A program made the position numbers and the translations under genes. From Pycnococcus provasolii (Eukaryota; Chlorophyta; Pseudoscourfieldiophyceae; Pseudoscourfieldiales), in NCBI GenBank assembly GCA_049487715.1, contig CP150580.1, positions 186,001-250,000 on the forward strand: a stretch of 64,000 nt of DNA, read 5' to 3'. This document shows, piece by piece, positions 10,192-20,800 of this stretch. The notes below the pieces were generated by a model. It had not been told where the DNA came from. It did not search any database and worked only from the letters and a program-made list of their open reading frames with translations. Position 1 is the stretch's first letter. Each line of letters opens with the position of its first letter.

Positions 10192-11358
10192 TTATGCGCC
10201 GTTGCGATACTGCTGGCGTGGAGCAGGAACCATGCCGCGTGCGAAGTTGATCCGGGAGGTGACGAAGGGCCGCTGCATGGCGTACGAGCCTCTGCCACTT
10301 GGCTCGAGGTACGCCGACTGACGAGCGGAAAGTGCCACGGCAGCGCCAATGGATATCGCCTCCGCTTTGGGCCGTCGGGTAACGATCGTAGTCATGGATG
10401 GCGTGACCATGGTGAGACCACCGCTTCCCTTCGATAAACCTCCCTTCGACGTGACACCGCGCGGGTCGTAAGGAGGTCTGTATGGAAAGCGTCGAAGGTG
10501 ATCCGACGTAGCCGCACCTCTCACCTGACGCTGCGTATTAACTGCGGTCGTGTTGGCTAGATCCGACGTGATTCCGCCGAGATTCCGCAGCGTCGATCCA
10601 CGTGTGTTTGATATCAACTTCGACACGTCGCTGAGTGCATTTGCTAGCGCGCTTGCCGAGGCTGCGGCGCGGGTGAGATGCGGTTTCGCGGGCCCGTTCG
10701 AAACACGCGCTTCCCCATCACTGAAGCGCTCGCCCGTGGCAGGCGTCGACGGCTTAGAATGCGACCCTTGCTTTTTAGGCATGTATTCCGAGTTGAGAAA
10801 GGGCATGTGCACCTTGTTTTGCACGGAAATGCGAGAGAGCATCAACGACTCTCTCCGCACTCGAGGCTGCACATTCTGTGACGACGTGTAGAGGCGTGCC
10901 GAGCTCACGGGACGTCGGGGCGACATATGCCTGATGGCTGAACTGGCCACTTCAACACGTGGTTCTACGGGAGGAACCGGCACAGCATACGGCGCCGCGG
11001 CTGACGGCGTGGCGTTGGCACGTAATACGTCCGAACATGTTCCGGGCCTTGCCGCCAACGTCTCCGCACCCTGCCTCGGGCTATCGGGTGCACTTTTCAC
11101 GTTAGCTTCGCCGTCTCCCTCCTCTTTCGCCTTCTGCTTGCGCGCGGCGACTGCGTCGTAAAGGGCGGGGTTCACAAGAAATTTCGCGGCGCGTTTTGCC
11201 CCACGTCTCTTTCCGTGTTTTGCAGCTTCCGTGAGTGCCGCCGTGTCGTGGTCCGCGAAAACGGGAAGAAGCACGCGCGTCTCCTCCACGTCGTGCACGT
11301 GCCAGAAGTTAAAGAGCGTGTGTGCGTCTGGAAAAGTGCAGGATGTGTCACCGGTCAT
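10192..11358 (-). CDS. Unknown low-complexity protein
   Basis: The open frame runs up to 11907 but has no ATG before 11358. I take the ATG at 11358 (MTGDTSCTFPDAHTLFNFW), giving 388 residues. The upstream 180 codons also look partly protein-like, so an extra 5' exon is possible. An ordered N-terminal segment of about 90 residues contains FWHVHDVEETRVLLPVFADH and a KRAAKF-type basic patch. It is followed by a long Ser/Arg/Pro-rich disordered region. The gene is divergent from the LRR gene that starts at 11959, so the spacer may be a shared promoter. I do not recognise a family. Confidence 0.55.
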   Translation of the reverse strand: MTGDTSCTFPDAHTLFNFWHVHDVEETRVLLPVFADHDTAALTEAAKHGKRRGAKRAAKFLVNPALYDAVAARKQKAKEEGDGEANVKSAPDSPRQGAETLAARPGTCSDVLRANATPSAAAPYAVPVPPVEPRVEVASSAIRHMSPRRPVSSARLYTSSQNVQPRVRRESLMLSRISVQNKVHMPFLNSEYMPKKQGSHSKPSTPATGERFSDGEARVSNGPAKPHLTRAAASASALANALSDVSKLISNTRGSTLRNLGGITSDLANTTAVNTQRQVRGAATSDHLRRFPYRPPYDPRGVTSKGGLSKGSGGLTMVTPSMTTIVTRRPKAEAISIGAAVALSARQSAYLEPSGRGSYAMQRPFVTSRINFARGMVPAPRQQYRNGA

Positions 11359-11958
11359 CGGTGCTGGTTCGAACTTCTGCGTCGTCTTAAACAAGCTCTT
11401 AAGTTGGTGCGAGCTGAGAGCGTCGCGGCGCTGTCGCGGCGCGTCTCCCTTATTGCTGTAGTTGGCTGGTAGAATGCAGGTGCTGTCTTCGTTGTCTTGG
11501 TGAATGTCTTCGTTGCCGGAGGGCGGAGGGTACCCTGCGGCCTGCGCTATGGCCGTAGGGGCGAAGGCGAAGGGGAGAGGAGGTCGGCGACCGAGTGACC
11601 GAATGCCGGTTCGCCCGTCCTCAGTGCTCTGTCCTCTGTGCCTCGACCAACATAACCATTCCGGCTGTGACCCGGGGACCCTAGCCCAAGTTTGACCACG
11701 CCCTGAGTCCACGTCGATGGTCGCATCGTTCGGCGCGGCGTGTACTTCCTTCCTCCGTGTTCTGACCGAGGATTGGCAATGGGCCGGCCAATGGGTCCCA
11801 GCCCGCCCTCTCCGGCATCCGGGAGAGAGCACATGACCGGATACCGGGTCCCGGGGCAGCCGTTGTTGAATTCTTTGCACAACCAAGTCCCAACCTCCAC
11901 CGCACACCGCCCCAAGGCGAGATACCAGGGCACCACCCTAAAGGCATACCCAAACGCC

Positions 11959-13454
11959 ATGGCGTTACGGGCGCGCAGCTATGGCGGAGTCAACCCCAAG
12001 GACATTATTGACTCAATAGCAAACAACGAAGATGACGTGGAAAGCGTGTCGCTCAAGGCGAACAGCCTCTTCCAGATGAAGAGTGACGAATACGTCGCTG
12101 CACTCGGCAACGCGCTCGCAAACAACGAACACGTGACACAACTGCACCTTAGCGACTGTGGAGTGACAGACGCAGGGGCGGCAAATCTTGCAGCCGCGCT
12201 GGAAAGCAACGCAAGCCTCACCGAACTTGTGAGTAACTATTTTCAGAGTTTGAAGCTGGCGACTTGCACGCGAAATTAGCGACTAACAACGCGAACACCA
12301 AACTCAAAACCACCAGGCGCTGGACGGGAACCGGATCGGTGCGGACGGCGCAATGGCGCTCGCACGCGCGCTTCCTTCCAACAAGACGCTAAGAACCATC
12401 AACCTTATGCACCAAAAGGCAGGCAGCAAGTACGGCGACGCCTGCTTGGACGAGTTCATTCAAGCGCTTGACCGCAACGTGACTCTCTTGAAGATCACGT
12501 GGCGCCTGGATAGCCGCAAGAGCTTTAGCCTCACCAAGCTGCTTAACCGCAACAACGAAATCAACAGACGCTTGAAAAGCGGCCGCGACACAACCGAGCT
12601 GCTTCCGCAGACGTTGCGTGGCAACCCGCCAGACATCGTGCCGTTCGTGCCTAAGGACGACGCCGGAGCAGGCGAAGACAGTGGGAACGCGTCTCCGCTT
12701 GGCAAAATGCTTCGCAGCGTGCGCCGAGCGTCACAGAAGGGGGTGGAGGTGGTAGGCGACGCAATTGCCAATGCTGGGAGACGCATCAGCAACCAGTTTG
12801 ATACCCCTTCGCCGTCGTCGCCGAGCTCGAGAACAGCCGAGCTTGCGAAGGCTGCAGATTCTCTGCGGCGTGCGGCCGCATTGCTCAGTGACGACACGAG
12901 AGCCCGCACCGTCGACGAGCTGAAGGCGGTGGTCGCCACACTCGAGAGAATGGGCGAGCTGCCAGCAGCGGCATCTCCGAAGAGCCATGAGCCAGCATCG
13001 TCGCCGCAAAGCCACGAGCCGGTCGAGGCTGTTTCCCCCACCGTTACCACACCAACAGCGAGCGACGCCATTGTCGAAGAGGCACCATCGGCAGCGGATG
13101 AGGCGGCAGTGGAGGAGGCGGCAGAGACGAGCCCCGAGGCGCCCGCACCGTCTTCCGCTGCGGTAGTTGCCGAGGAGGAGGGCGATGCGCCGAAAGAGGA
13201 TGCGCCTGCTGCGCCCGCCGAGCGAGCCGTTGAGGCGGAGGAGGCGCCGTCGACGAAGACGGAGGTGGTGTCGATGGGCGCAGACTTGCCGGAGGAGGAG
13301 AGCCATGAAAAACGCCACACCAAGGTCACACCTTATTTTTCTATTTCATCTCTTCTGGTCCTAGGACGGATCCCTCAACGAGTGGGGAAAACGCACCCTT
13401 CCCACCGGCGATTCTTCCTACTACCAGAGTTCTACGTGTGCATCGCTCGTGTGA
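11959..13454 (+). CDS. Leucine-rich-repeat protein (spliced)
   Basis: Exon 1 runs 11959-12228 and exon 2 starts at 12317, joined across an 88-nt GT-AG intron (GTGAGTAACT...CCACCAG). Splicing restores a ribonuclease-inhibitor/tropomodulin-type LRR: SNASLTEL joins ALDGNRIGADGAMALA. Three to four such repeats lie in residues about 25-140, followed by a long Ala/Glu/Pro-rich acidic tail. The 3' end is uncertain. Either the frame continues without a stop to 13891, making an LRR-DUF202 fusion, or a 40-nt intron at 13325-13364 leads to a stop at 13454 (tail KDGSLNEWGKRTLPTGDSS). I prefer the second because the tail reads as protein, but that donor (GTCACA) is weak. LRRs of this type bind proteins; no specific role can be given. 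Confidence 0.65.
12229..12316 (+). other. Spliceosomal intron in the LRR gene (88 nt)
   Basis: The donor is GTGAGTAACT, the acceptor ACCACCAG, and a branch-like CGACTAACAAC lies 37-50 nt before the acceptor. Removing it joins two halves of one leucine-rich repeat in frame. It does not share the introner consensus apart from the ACTAACAAC branch region. Confidence 0.8.
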
Positions 13455-13490
13455 CGAGTCTTGTGCTCAGCTGTGCTGAGGCATTCACGA

Positions 13491-13891
13491 TGAACGTCCA
13501 ACGAGCGACGCCCAAATCGCTCTTCGCGAATGAGCGCACGTTCACTCGCTGGAGCGGGCTCGCGATGACAATTGGCACGCTCGCCATGGCTCTGTACGCG
13601 TTTGCCATGTCTGAGAACTTCGCCATGTGGCCACTCACTGCTATGGCTCTCACATTATTGTTTCTAGCGAGTGTTGTGATGTCATACGCGATCTGGACAT
13701 GGTTTCGCCGTACGCGCGCTATGCTCACAGGTACGGGAGCGAATGTGTTAAGCGGCGACGAGATCGCCGTGCCAATTGGCGTTGGCGTGCTCGTCTGCGC
13801 GTGCATTGTAGGGGCACTGGCTACGGCTGTCATATCTCTAATACAAACTGAACGCGCAATCAAGAGCGGTGGTGGGAACACGCATCCGTAG
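13491..13891 (+). CDS. VTC1-like DUF202 membrane protein
   Basis: The 133-residue frame begins at ATG 13491. Near the N-terminus it carries the VTC/DUF202 signature SLFANERTFTRWSGLAM, followed by three hydrophobic helices (about 22-40, 45-68 and 98-118). Yeast Vtc1 is a protein of similar size (about 129 residues) built only of this domain. Vtc1 is a membrane subunit of the vacuolar transporter chaperone that makes and translocates polyphosphate into acidic vacuoles. The NERT motif and the helix spacing are what I see; the polyphosphate role is by family. The frame is continuous with the LRR gene upstream, so a fusion cannot be excluded, although the size match to Vtc1 argues for a separate gene. 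Confidence 0.75.
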
Positions 13892-13968
13892 ACTTCATCA
13901 GCAGCGCGGATGTGGATGCGAGGGCCAACAATTGCTGAAGTAAAGTAAAGTAACGTATTCCAATGGTT

Positions 13969-14086
13969 TTACAATATGCGCGGCATTTTATCCCCCTTGT
14001 TCCATTTGATGTTTTCGCCTCCGTATCCAATATCCACGTCGAGTGTGGGCGTGGACGGCGTGGACGACGCCGACGGTGCTACAGGC

Positions 14087-14123
<37 letters not shown>

Positions 14124-14661
14124 ACTCTGCTTCCGCCGTGAGCAAGACGCCGCCGAGTCGTTCCATCTCCGCAATTGCTGACTCCGTCTCCGGGTCAGAG
14201 ACTTGGATTTGATTCCCGGCGCTTCCCGCGGCGTTCGTCGTGACGCTTGGCAGTTCGCTGACAATGCACCACGACGAGCTCCCTTCGACGACAACGTCCG
14301 CAAACCTCCTTGCCCAGTCCTTCTGCACATCTGCAGGAGACGTCCTCCAGAAACTGTCTAGTTCCGCGAGGCTTGCAAAGGTGAGTTCCATTTCGACGCG
14401 TGCCTCGGGAACTCCAATCGCCGCCGCCAGCAAAGCGACGTTGCTGGGCGGAGGCGTCGCTTTGAGCGCGACATTTTGGGCCCACTCTCGTAGGAGGCTG
14501 ACTGCGTCCTGCCTCCTGCCGAACTTGACGTCTACGGTCCACCTCGCGCGTATTGCAGAGGCAGCACGCGTGCTTGGCAGTCTCGCCCTTCGTTTGTTGT
14601 TCGCGCAGAAGTTGGGCGCCCTTCGCGTTGCGCAGGTTCCGGTGCGCGTCGAGGCGAGCAT
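13969..14661 (-). CDS. Unknown protein, probable organelle-targeted alpha/beta-barrel type
   Basis: The frame extends to 15108, but that extension overlaps the DUF2462 gene on the other strand and looks non-coding. The ATG at 14661 gives 230 residues. The first 40 residues are rich in Arg, Ala, Thr and Ser with no acid, as in a mitochondrial or plastid transit peptide. The middle (residues about 45-135) alternates strand and helix (WTVDVKFGRRQDAVSLLREW, then VEMELTFASLAELDSFW), a pattern reminiscent of dimeric alpha-beta-barrel (ABM/NIPSNAP-like) domains. A Ser/Pro homopolymer linker precedes a short C-terminus. The fold assignment is inference from pattern only. Confidence 0.6.
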
Positions 14662-14964
14662 TTTGGGCGTTGGCGTTGTGAGTTGTGACGCGGCGGGGCC
14701 GGAAGGGGGAAGGGGGAGGGAGGACTGGAGGAGGAGGCATCGCCCAGAGGCTAAAAGGGTAAAAAGACCAGGGGGTGAGGGGGGCAGGCGCCTCGCCAAC
14801 GGCCAACCCCGAAAACTTTGCGCCCAAACCCGAAATCCGGGGAGGCGTCGCGTCGCGTGAACGGGCCCCCCCCGGTGGCGGCGCCTTCCTAGTCCCCTCG
14901 TCGCGCCCACTCGCCGTTTCCTTCCCTTCCCTTCCCTTTCGTTTTCCCAGCCCATCCTTGGCCG

Positions 14965-15267
14965 ATGCAGAAGCCTTTGAAGAGGGCGAAGCCTCCCGCC
15001 AGCGCCTCCAAGAACAAGGCTGGCGTCGGCGTCAAGAAGGACATATCCAAAAAGCAAGACCACAGCCGCAAGAGCAGGGAAGCGCTCACCAAAAAGGGGA
15101 GACGGCACTTCACGCCGAAGACGGAACAGGCGGCGCAGAGGGCGAGGGGATTCGAAACCAAGGAGGCGAAGGAGGTGACGAAGCTCATCAACAAGAGAAA
15201 CGAACAGAGCCTAGCAGGAAAGGCGAGTGCCGCGGGAGGGGCATTCAAGATGTTCAAGCCCGAATAG
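14965..15267 (+). CDS. DUF2462 (UPF0390) small basic protein
   Basis: This 100-residue, strongly basic protein starts at ATG 14965. It has the layout of the DUF2462 family: a Lys-rich N-terminus, a central KKGRRHFTPK block and a C-terminal helix (KEVTKLINKRNEQSLAGKAS) followed by GGAFKMF. Family members are small nuclear/nucleolar proteins of poorly known role. The gene starts about 300 bp from the divergent gene on the minus strand, so the two probably share a promoter region. Confidence 0.65.
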   Translation: MQKPLKRAKPPASASKNKAGVGVKKDISKKQDHSRKSREALTKKGRRHFTPKTEQAAQRARGFETKEAKEVTKLINKRNEQSLAGKASAAGGAFKMFKPE

Positions 15268-15979
15268 AAAAGGTACGTCAACACAACTTCTTTTGGTTTT
15301 GGAGTGTTTTGCACGAAACAACGCGGCGTTCCTGGGAGGAGAGAGAATGCTTTGGATGCACACCCAAAAATTTTGTGGTGATGTGAACGACGACACCTTC
15401 GCATCACAGTGAATGGTGATCAGTGGGCGCCAAAACAATATTCTTGACTTTGGCTGTGGTACCGACGGAACGCGGATATTGTTTGTGCCCAAGGAATGTG
15501 TGACGGGTCAGTAGGATACAACACACTGACAACACAACCACGATTACGACAAACCACCTTGCAGGTACGCCTCTATCCTGTACTGTATGCAACTTTCGTG
15601 TCCACGACCAACGGGCGGTGGCTGGGAGGATGACAAAACAAACGCACTCATAGCTGACAGACTTTTTACCAAAAAAGCCTGCTTGACGAGTGAATGTTTA
15701 ACTCCTACTCATTCTGAGCCAAACGTGACCCGAGGCGTGGATGACGATTTTAGCTATAGTCACAATGGGTAATTTGCGACTGATGGTGGCGTTGCCGCTA
15801 CGTGCTGACCACTTATGTATGTACTGACACGACCCTCTTCACACTCACACACCACAAGATGCCGCCCAAAGGATGATTCGTGGGCAACTAACGATAAAAG
15901 GATGTACAACACTTAAGACATGTGTAATCAAAATGATTCATTTTACAGAAATAATAAAGAACATATGTACATAGAGGTA
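15268..15979. other. Spacer without a supported gene
   Basis: About 700 bp between the DUF2462 gene and the convergent TGT-like gene. The longest frames (for example 15587-15772) have no protein-like pattern. The last 100 bp are AT-rich (AATAATAAAG near 15950), consistent with the 3' end of the minus-strand gene. I see no tRNA fold. Confidence 0.4.
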
Positions 15980-17209
15980 TCAAATCTCATCATTCAAAAT
16001 AGCAGCGCGAAGCTCACCTATTTGACGCTGCAAGAACAATACGTTGTGTCTGGTCATGAGAGTGACGGCCGTTGGCTCGTTAGCTCGCACGAGGTGGTGA
16101 AGGTACGCTAATGATCGATGATCACCAGTCCGTTCTGCCAGATCCCAGTCCGGCGGTTCGTAGTCCGACTTGTGCTTCGTCTGCTTCACCTTGATTCTCG
16201 ATAAGCCATCTGGCCGGCCGCGGCATAGCAACGTTCCATGGCGAGCCAGGCGCGTCGCATAGCAGCTATCGAAAGAGTCGACACCATGTTGCACGAATCG
16301 TGGAATGCTGTGCGCGTCCGCGATGCCAAGAAGGTGAACGGGACGTGCTGAGCACCCAAGCTTGGGAGCCATCGCGCGAACAATTGTCTCACAGCTATCT
16401 AACCCATCTCCAAGACTTCCACCGATAGCGAAACCATCAAAGTCACGCTCCATGAGGAAAGAAGCGCTCTTATGTCTCAGCTCAAGGTCAACACCGCCGT
16501 GGCAGATACCAAACATCGCCTGGCCAGTCGCAGGCTGGTCGAGGTGGTGCCGTAGACTACGCTCCATCCACACGTGGCTTAAGTGAAAGCTTTGCTCAGC
16601 TTCCTGCTTCGTCGCCATGTGTCCCGAGAGATGGTCAAGTGGGAGCATGATGTCGCTACCCAGCGCTCTTTGCAAGTCGACAGTCTTCTCTGGCGTGAGG
16701 GTGTGCCGTGACCCGTCAACGTACGACTTGAAGACAGCGCCACGTTCTTCCGTGCACCGTTCTAACAGAGCTTCCCTTTCGCTCGCGTCCTTGCCTTTGT
16801 ACGAAGACGCGTCACGCGACCGTTTGAGTTCTTTCGCGTTACCGTTGCCACCGAACGAAAGGTCGCCCGTCTGTCCGAGAGAGAACACCTGAAAGCCTCC
16901 GCTATCGGTGATGATTGGCGCGTTTCTGTTCACGAAGGCGTGTATTCCACCAGCCTGCCGTATGGTCTCACACCCGGTGATGAGTTCGATGTGGAGCGTG
17001 TTCATGAACATGAGCGGCACTTCGACCTCTCCGTGGTCGACGCCCTTGAGCGTTCCGTTGGTTGCGACGGGCACGTAGCACGGCGTGAGCACGTCGCCGT
17101 GCTGCGTGTGCATGACGCCCGCACGAGCTGCTGACCTCTTGGACGTGTGCTCGACCGTGAACGAAAACGAAAACGAAGCCGCCGACACGCATGACCGGCG
17201 CATGAGCAA
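15980..17209 (-). CDS. tRNA-guanine transglycosylase homologue lacking the zinc cysteines
   Basis: A 409-residue TGT-family protein starting at ATG 17209. The substrate-pocket motif TDSGGFQVFSLG (Asp102) and the GGSLGDG loop are present, and GVDSFD (Asp314) matches the position of the catalytic nucleophile. TGT exchanges guanine for queuine at the tRNA wobble base. Two features are unusual. The usual C-V-x-P-T-R after the nucleophile reads SCYATR. The CxCxxC zinc triad expected before the AYLHHL helix is absent (the region reads PPDWDLAERTGDHRS), although the fourth ligand's context, RHN, is kept. An acidic/Lys insertion sits at about 120-150. It may be a non-zinc TGT-like paralogue, a non-catalytic partner like QTRT2, or an enzyme of changed specificity. 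Confidence 0.85.
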   Translation of the reverse strand: MLMRRSCVSAASFSFSFTVEHTSKRSAARAGVMHTQHGDVLTPCYVPVATNGTLKGVDHGEVEVPLMFMNTLHIELITGCETIRQAGGIHAFVNRNAPIITDSGGFQVFSLGQTGDLSFGGNGNAKELKRSRDASSYKGKDASEREALLERCTEERGAVFKSYVDGSRHTLTPEKTVDLQRALGSDIMLPLDHLSGHMATKQEAEQSFHLSHVWMERSLRHHLDQPATGQAMFGICHGGVDLELRHKSASFLMERDFDGFAIGGSLGDGLDSCETIVRAMAPKLGCSARPVHLLGIADAHSIPRFVQHGVDSFDSCYATRLARHGTLLCRGRPDGLSRIKVKQTKHKSDYEPPDWDLAERTGDHRSLAYLHHLVRANEPTAVTLMTRHNVLFLQRQIGELRAAILNDEI

Positions 17210-17248
17210 ATCCGTCGAGCGCGCCGGATCGTTTTCGCCCGCTCCCGG

Positions 17249-17262
17249 TAACCCTAACCCTA
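17249..17262. promoter_or_regulatory. CCCTAA-type telo-box-like motif upstream of the TGT-like gene
   Basis: TAACCCTAACCCTA lies about 40 bp upstream of the minus-strand ATG at 17209 (it reads TAGGGTTAGGGTTA in the direction of that gene). Similar short arrays precede other genes in this window. The rest of 17210-17853 holds a purine/pyrimidine tract at 17425-17580 that can pair with itself (GGGAAGGGAAG and CTTCCCTTCCC). Confidence 0.35.
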
Positions 17263-17853
17263 ATGCTATCCCCGCCCCGCCTCGCTTCGTGGTCTTAAGT
17301 TGGGGCGACGCGCGTTGCCGACCGAGGTTTCCCGTCCAAGGCTCTCCTCTCCCCTCCCAGGCTCCCCGCCCTGATCGGCATAACCCATTTGTCTTTCGTG
17401 CCCGGAGAGGAGATGCGGAGCACGGGGAAGGGGAAGGGGAAGGGAAGGGAAGGGAAGGGGGGAGGGGGAGGGTGAGCTTCCCTTCCCCTCCTTCTTTTTT
17501 TGGGCTTCCCTTCCTTGGAAGGGAAGGGCTTCCAAGGAAGCCCTTCCCTGGAATTGGGCTTCCCTTCCCTTCCCGTCCCCCTCCTCACTCCACCGTCCCC
17601 ACCGTCCCGATCGGGTAAACGACACCCTCTCGGCGCGCGCCACGGAAGGGAAGGGAACGACCAACACGGAGTACGCGCACAGAGAAGACGCGCACAGACA
17701 GACGCAAACCAACGGACACGCAACGTGCTCGCTACCTCACGTCCACAGCCGCACTCTCGCACGCAACACTCGCTGGTCTTGGCTTGCAAGGTTCGAACCC
17801 AACAGCCTGTAAGGGCGGGCGCGAAGAAATAAGAGCTCTTTTCGAAAGATCCG

Positions 17854-20800
17854 ATGGATCGCACGCCTCTTATGACGTCGCGTCGGCGCGGCGCGTCGGC
17901 GTCGCGCCTGCCTATGATTGCAGCAGGCGTTGTCGCAGTTGTCCTCGTGGCGGCTGTGGGGTACACGATCGGCGGGCAGAGTGGTGGCGCATCGCCTTCT
18001 CCCGACTTGAGAAAAGTCAAAATACCCGCCACAACAACCGCGGCCCCAGGCGCGTCGGCGCTGGACGACGCAACACACCTGCACATGCTCAAACAAGGCG
18101 ATAGCGTGGACGTGGATCAAGAGCTCGCGTTTGAGGACTCCAGGCACGACGCGGATGCCGTTCAACTCGACGATCTGCAAAGGCAAGTTGCCAAGGAGGA
18201 AGGCGTGTCTGACGCGCTCATCGGGTACGGCGACGGGACGACGCGCTCGAAGCGCAAGCAGCGTGGTGAGGCTGGCTTGATCGAGCAGGCGGCTTCGCAG
18301 GAGACGAGGAAGGCGGTCGTGGATGAGCTCGACAACTTTGCCAGTTGGGCGCGTGCGCCACCGCATCCGGCGCCCCCGCCGCAACCTCCGTCGCCGCCCC
18401 CGTCGCCGCCGCCATCTCCGCCGCCGTCACCACCGCCGCCATCGCCTCCATCAGAGCCGCCGCCACCACCAAGCCCCCCGCCGTATCCACCAAATCCACC
18501 TCCGCCACCAAGTCCGCCGCCACCGCCGCTGCCGCCCAACCCACCGAGCCCGCCACCTCCGCCACCTAACGCATGCATCGCCGACTCGCCGTGCGGCGAA
18601 AACGCCGTCTGCGAAATTCCAAATCAGCGCGACCTGAAGAAATACGTGTGTCAGTGTGCCGAAGGGTATCGTGGCAACCCGTATTCGACCGGAAGCGACA
18701 AGTGCAAGGACGAGCAGCAGCTTTACATGGAGGAGCTATTTGGCATGACGAAGTGCTCGGGATGTGGATATGCCAAGGCAGCGACTCGAACATTTCGCAA
18801 AGACGTGGTCGACAGGGTGCTCGACGTCGGAACGGGAGCCTGCGAGGTGGTACGTGAATTTCAGAGCGCCGGCTTGCACCCTCGCGGCGTCGAGGCGGTG
18901 AGCTTTCCGCTCGAGGATCGCTGCCACGATCTCCTCGACGCTGGAATTGTTGAAAAGGCGGCGCTTGACGCGCTGCCATTTGCCGATCACTCCTTCGACC
19001 TAGTGACCGCATTCAACGTGCTCGAGTACATTCCTGCCGACAAGCTTGACAAGGTGCTCAGTGAAATGGCGCGCGTCGCTCGCGTGCGAGTGCTAATCTC
19101 TGTCCAGCTGCCACGCCCCACCGAGCCAAATCTTGGTTTGCCAGACGGACATCATGTCGAAACACTGTTCCCTCAGAAGTGGTGGGAAGAGCGCCTATCC
19201 TCATACAATTTTGCCTCAAGCCGAAAGCGTGCCGATATGATTGCACACAAGATGGGCAAAAAAGGCCTGCGCGATGGCGAGGGTCTATTCTCCATGGCAC
19301 GTGAGCCGCCTGAGGGAAGCCAGGCATCTGCGCTGGGTTCAGTGACAGAGTGCATCCCGTGCATATACATGCCGCTTGTGTACCACATGTACTCCCCAGG
19401 TGCCAACGTGAGGGCTCCAGGCAGTCGCTCGAAGCTCGTATTTGGGGATGTTCTTGTGGTTGGCCATGCATGCAACATTGTTGCGGGAATGCGTGCGAAG
19501 CCGCCGTCGACAATGAAGAGCGTGATTGGCGTGGAAATGAGCGATTTCCTCGTTGAAATGAATTGTCCAGAGTTGAATCACGAGCAGGTTGTTGGCACAT
19601 GGGAGCTACCAGGTGCAAATCGACCTGACAAGCCGGAGGCGGAGCAGCAAAATGAAGGCTTGGAAGAGATGAACCAAGGCGTGGCTGTTCGGAAATTTGA
19701 GGACTTCGAAAATGCCATATCGCCAGCTTCATCGGATGAGACGTCAAGTGATCAAACGAGGGGAGGTTGGGACGAATTGGCCGAGGAGCGGCAGAAGGCA
19801 GCAAATCAGCTCGAGGAAGAGAGGCTGGAAGAAGAAAGCAAAAAGGATACATTCAAGTCGATGTCAAGCCACCGCGATTCTGCTCAAGAGAACTTGGATT
19901 TCGAAGACAAAGTCCGTGAGGCCCTACCCCTTGAAGAGCATGGAGACGAGAGTTCACCAGCTCAGGAGCCGAATGAGGAGGAGTCGGACGCTCCAACGGA
20001 GGAGCATCGCGACGACGAGCAACAGCGTGAGGAGGAGGCGTCAGCTGCTCCAACTGAACAGCATCATGAGGAGGAGTCGGACGCTCCAACGGAGGAGTAT
20101 CGCGACGACGAGCAACCGCATGAGGAGGAGGCGTCAGCTGCTTCAACTGAACAGCATCATGAGGAGGAGTCGGACGCTCCAACGGAGCAGCATCGCGACG
20201 ACGAGCAACCGCATGAGGAGGAGGCGTCAGCTGCTCCAACTGAACAGCATCATGAGGAGGAGTCAACGGAGCAGCATCACGACGACGAGCAACAGCATGA
20301 GGAGGAGGCGTCAGCTGCTCCAACTGAACAACATCATGAGGAGGAGTCAACGGAGCAGCATCACGACGACGAGCAACGGCATGAGGAGGAGGAGCCAGTC
20401 GCTTCGACGGAACAAGAATCTGAGGATGGCCGTCGCCGGAAGCTTCAGGAGCTCACTTATTCTGAAAAGTCTATCCAACTCGCGTGGAATACCACAGGGT
20501 CGGCCTTCTTGCCATTGGATTATCCTGATGCCGCATTCGACACGGTCATGGTTATGCATGCCTTTGAGCTTTATGATCAGGACGCACTGCCGAAAGCCAT
20601 CGAGGAAGTGAAACGTTCAACCAAGAATCGCATCTTTGCAGTTGTGCGAACCTGTGGAAGTGTCGCAATTGCACCCGGATGCGTTGCAGAATCATCGCCT
20701 GGCGTTCGTACGGTACAGAGCCGTCAATGGTGGATCGATACGTTTGAGGCGCATGGACTGCGAATGGAATGGCTGCCACACGTCTTCGAGAGCCAACCCT

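Noticed and set aside
12460-13329. Minus-strand ORF of 289 codons opposite the LRR gene
   Set aside because: Shadow of the Ala/Glu-rich tail; the plus strand has spliced LRR continuity.
14662-15108. N-terminal extension of the minus-strand gene ending at 13969
   Set aside because: It overlaps the DUF2462 gene on the other strand and reads as Arg/Pro/Gly noise.
17785-17815. tRNA-like B box (AAGGTTCGAACCCAA)
   Set aside because: No A box, anticodon arm or pairing acceptor stem can be drawn around it; the flanking five bases do not pair as a T stem.
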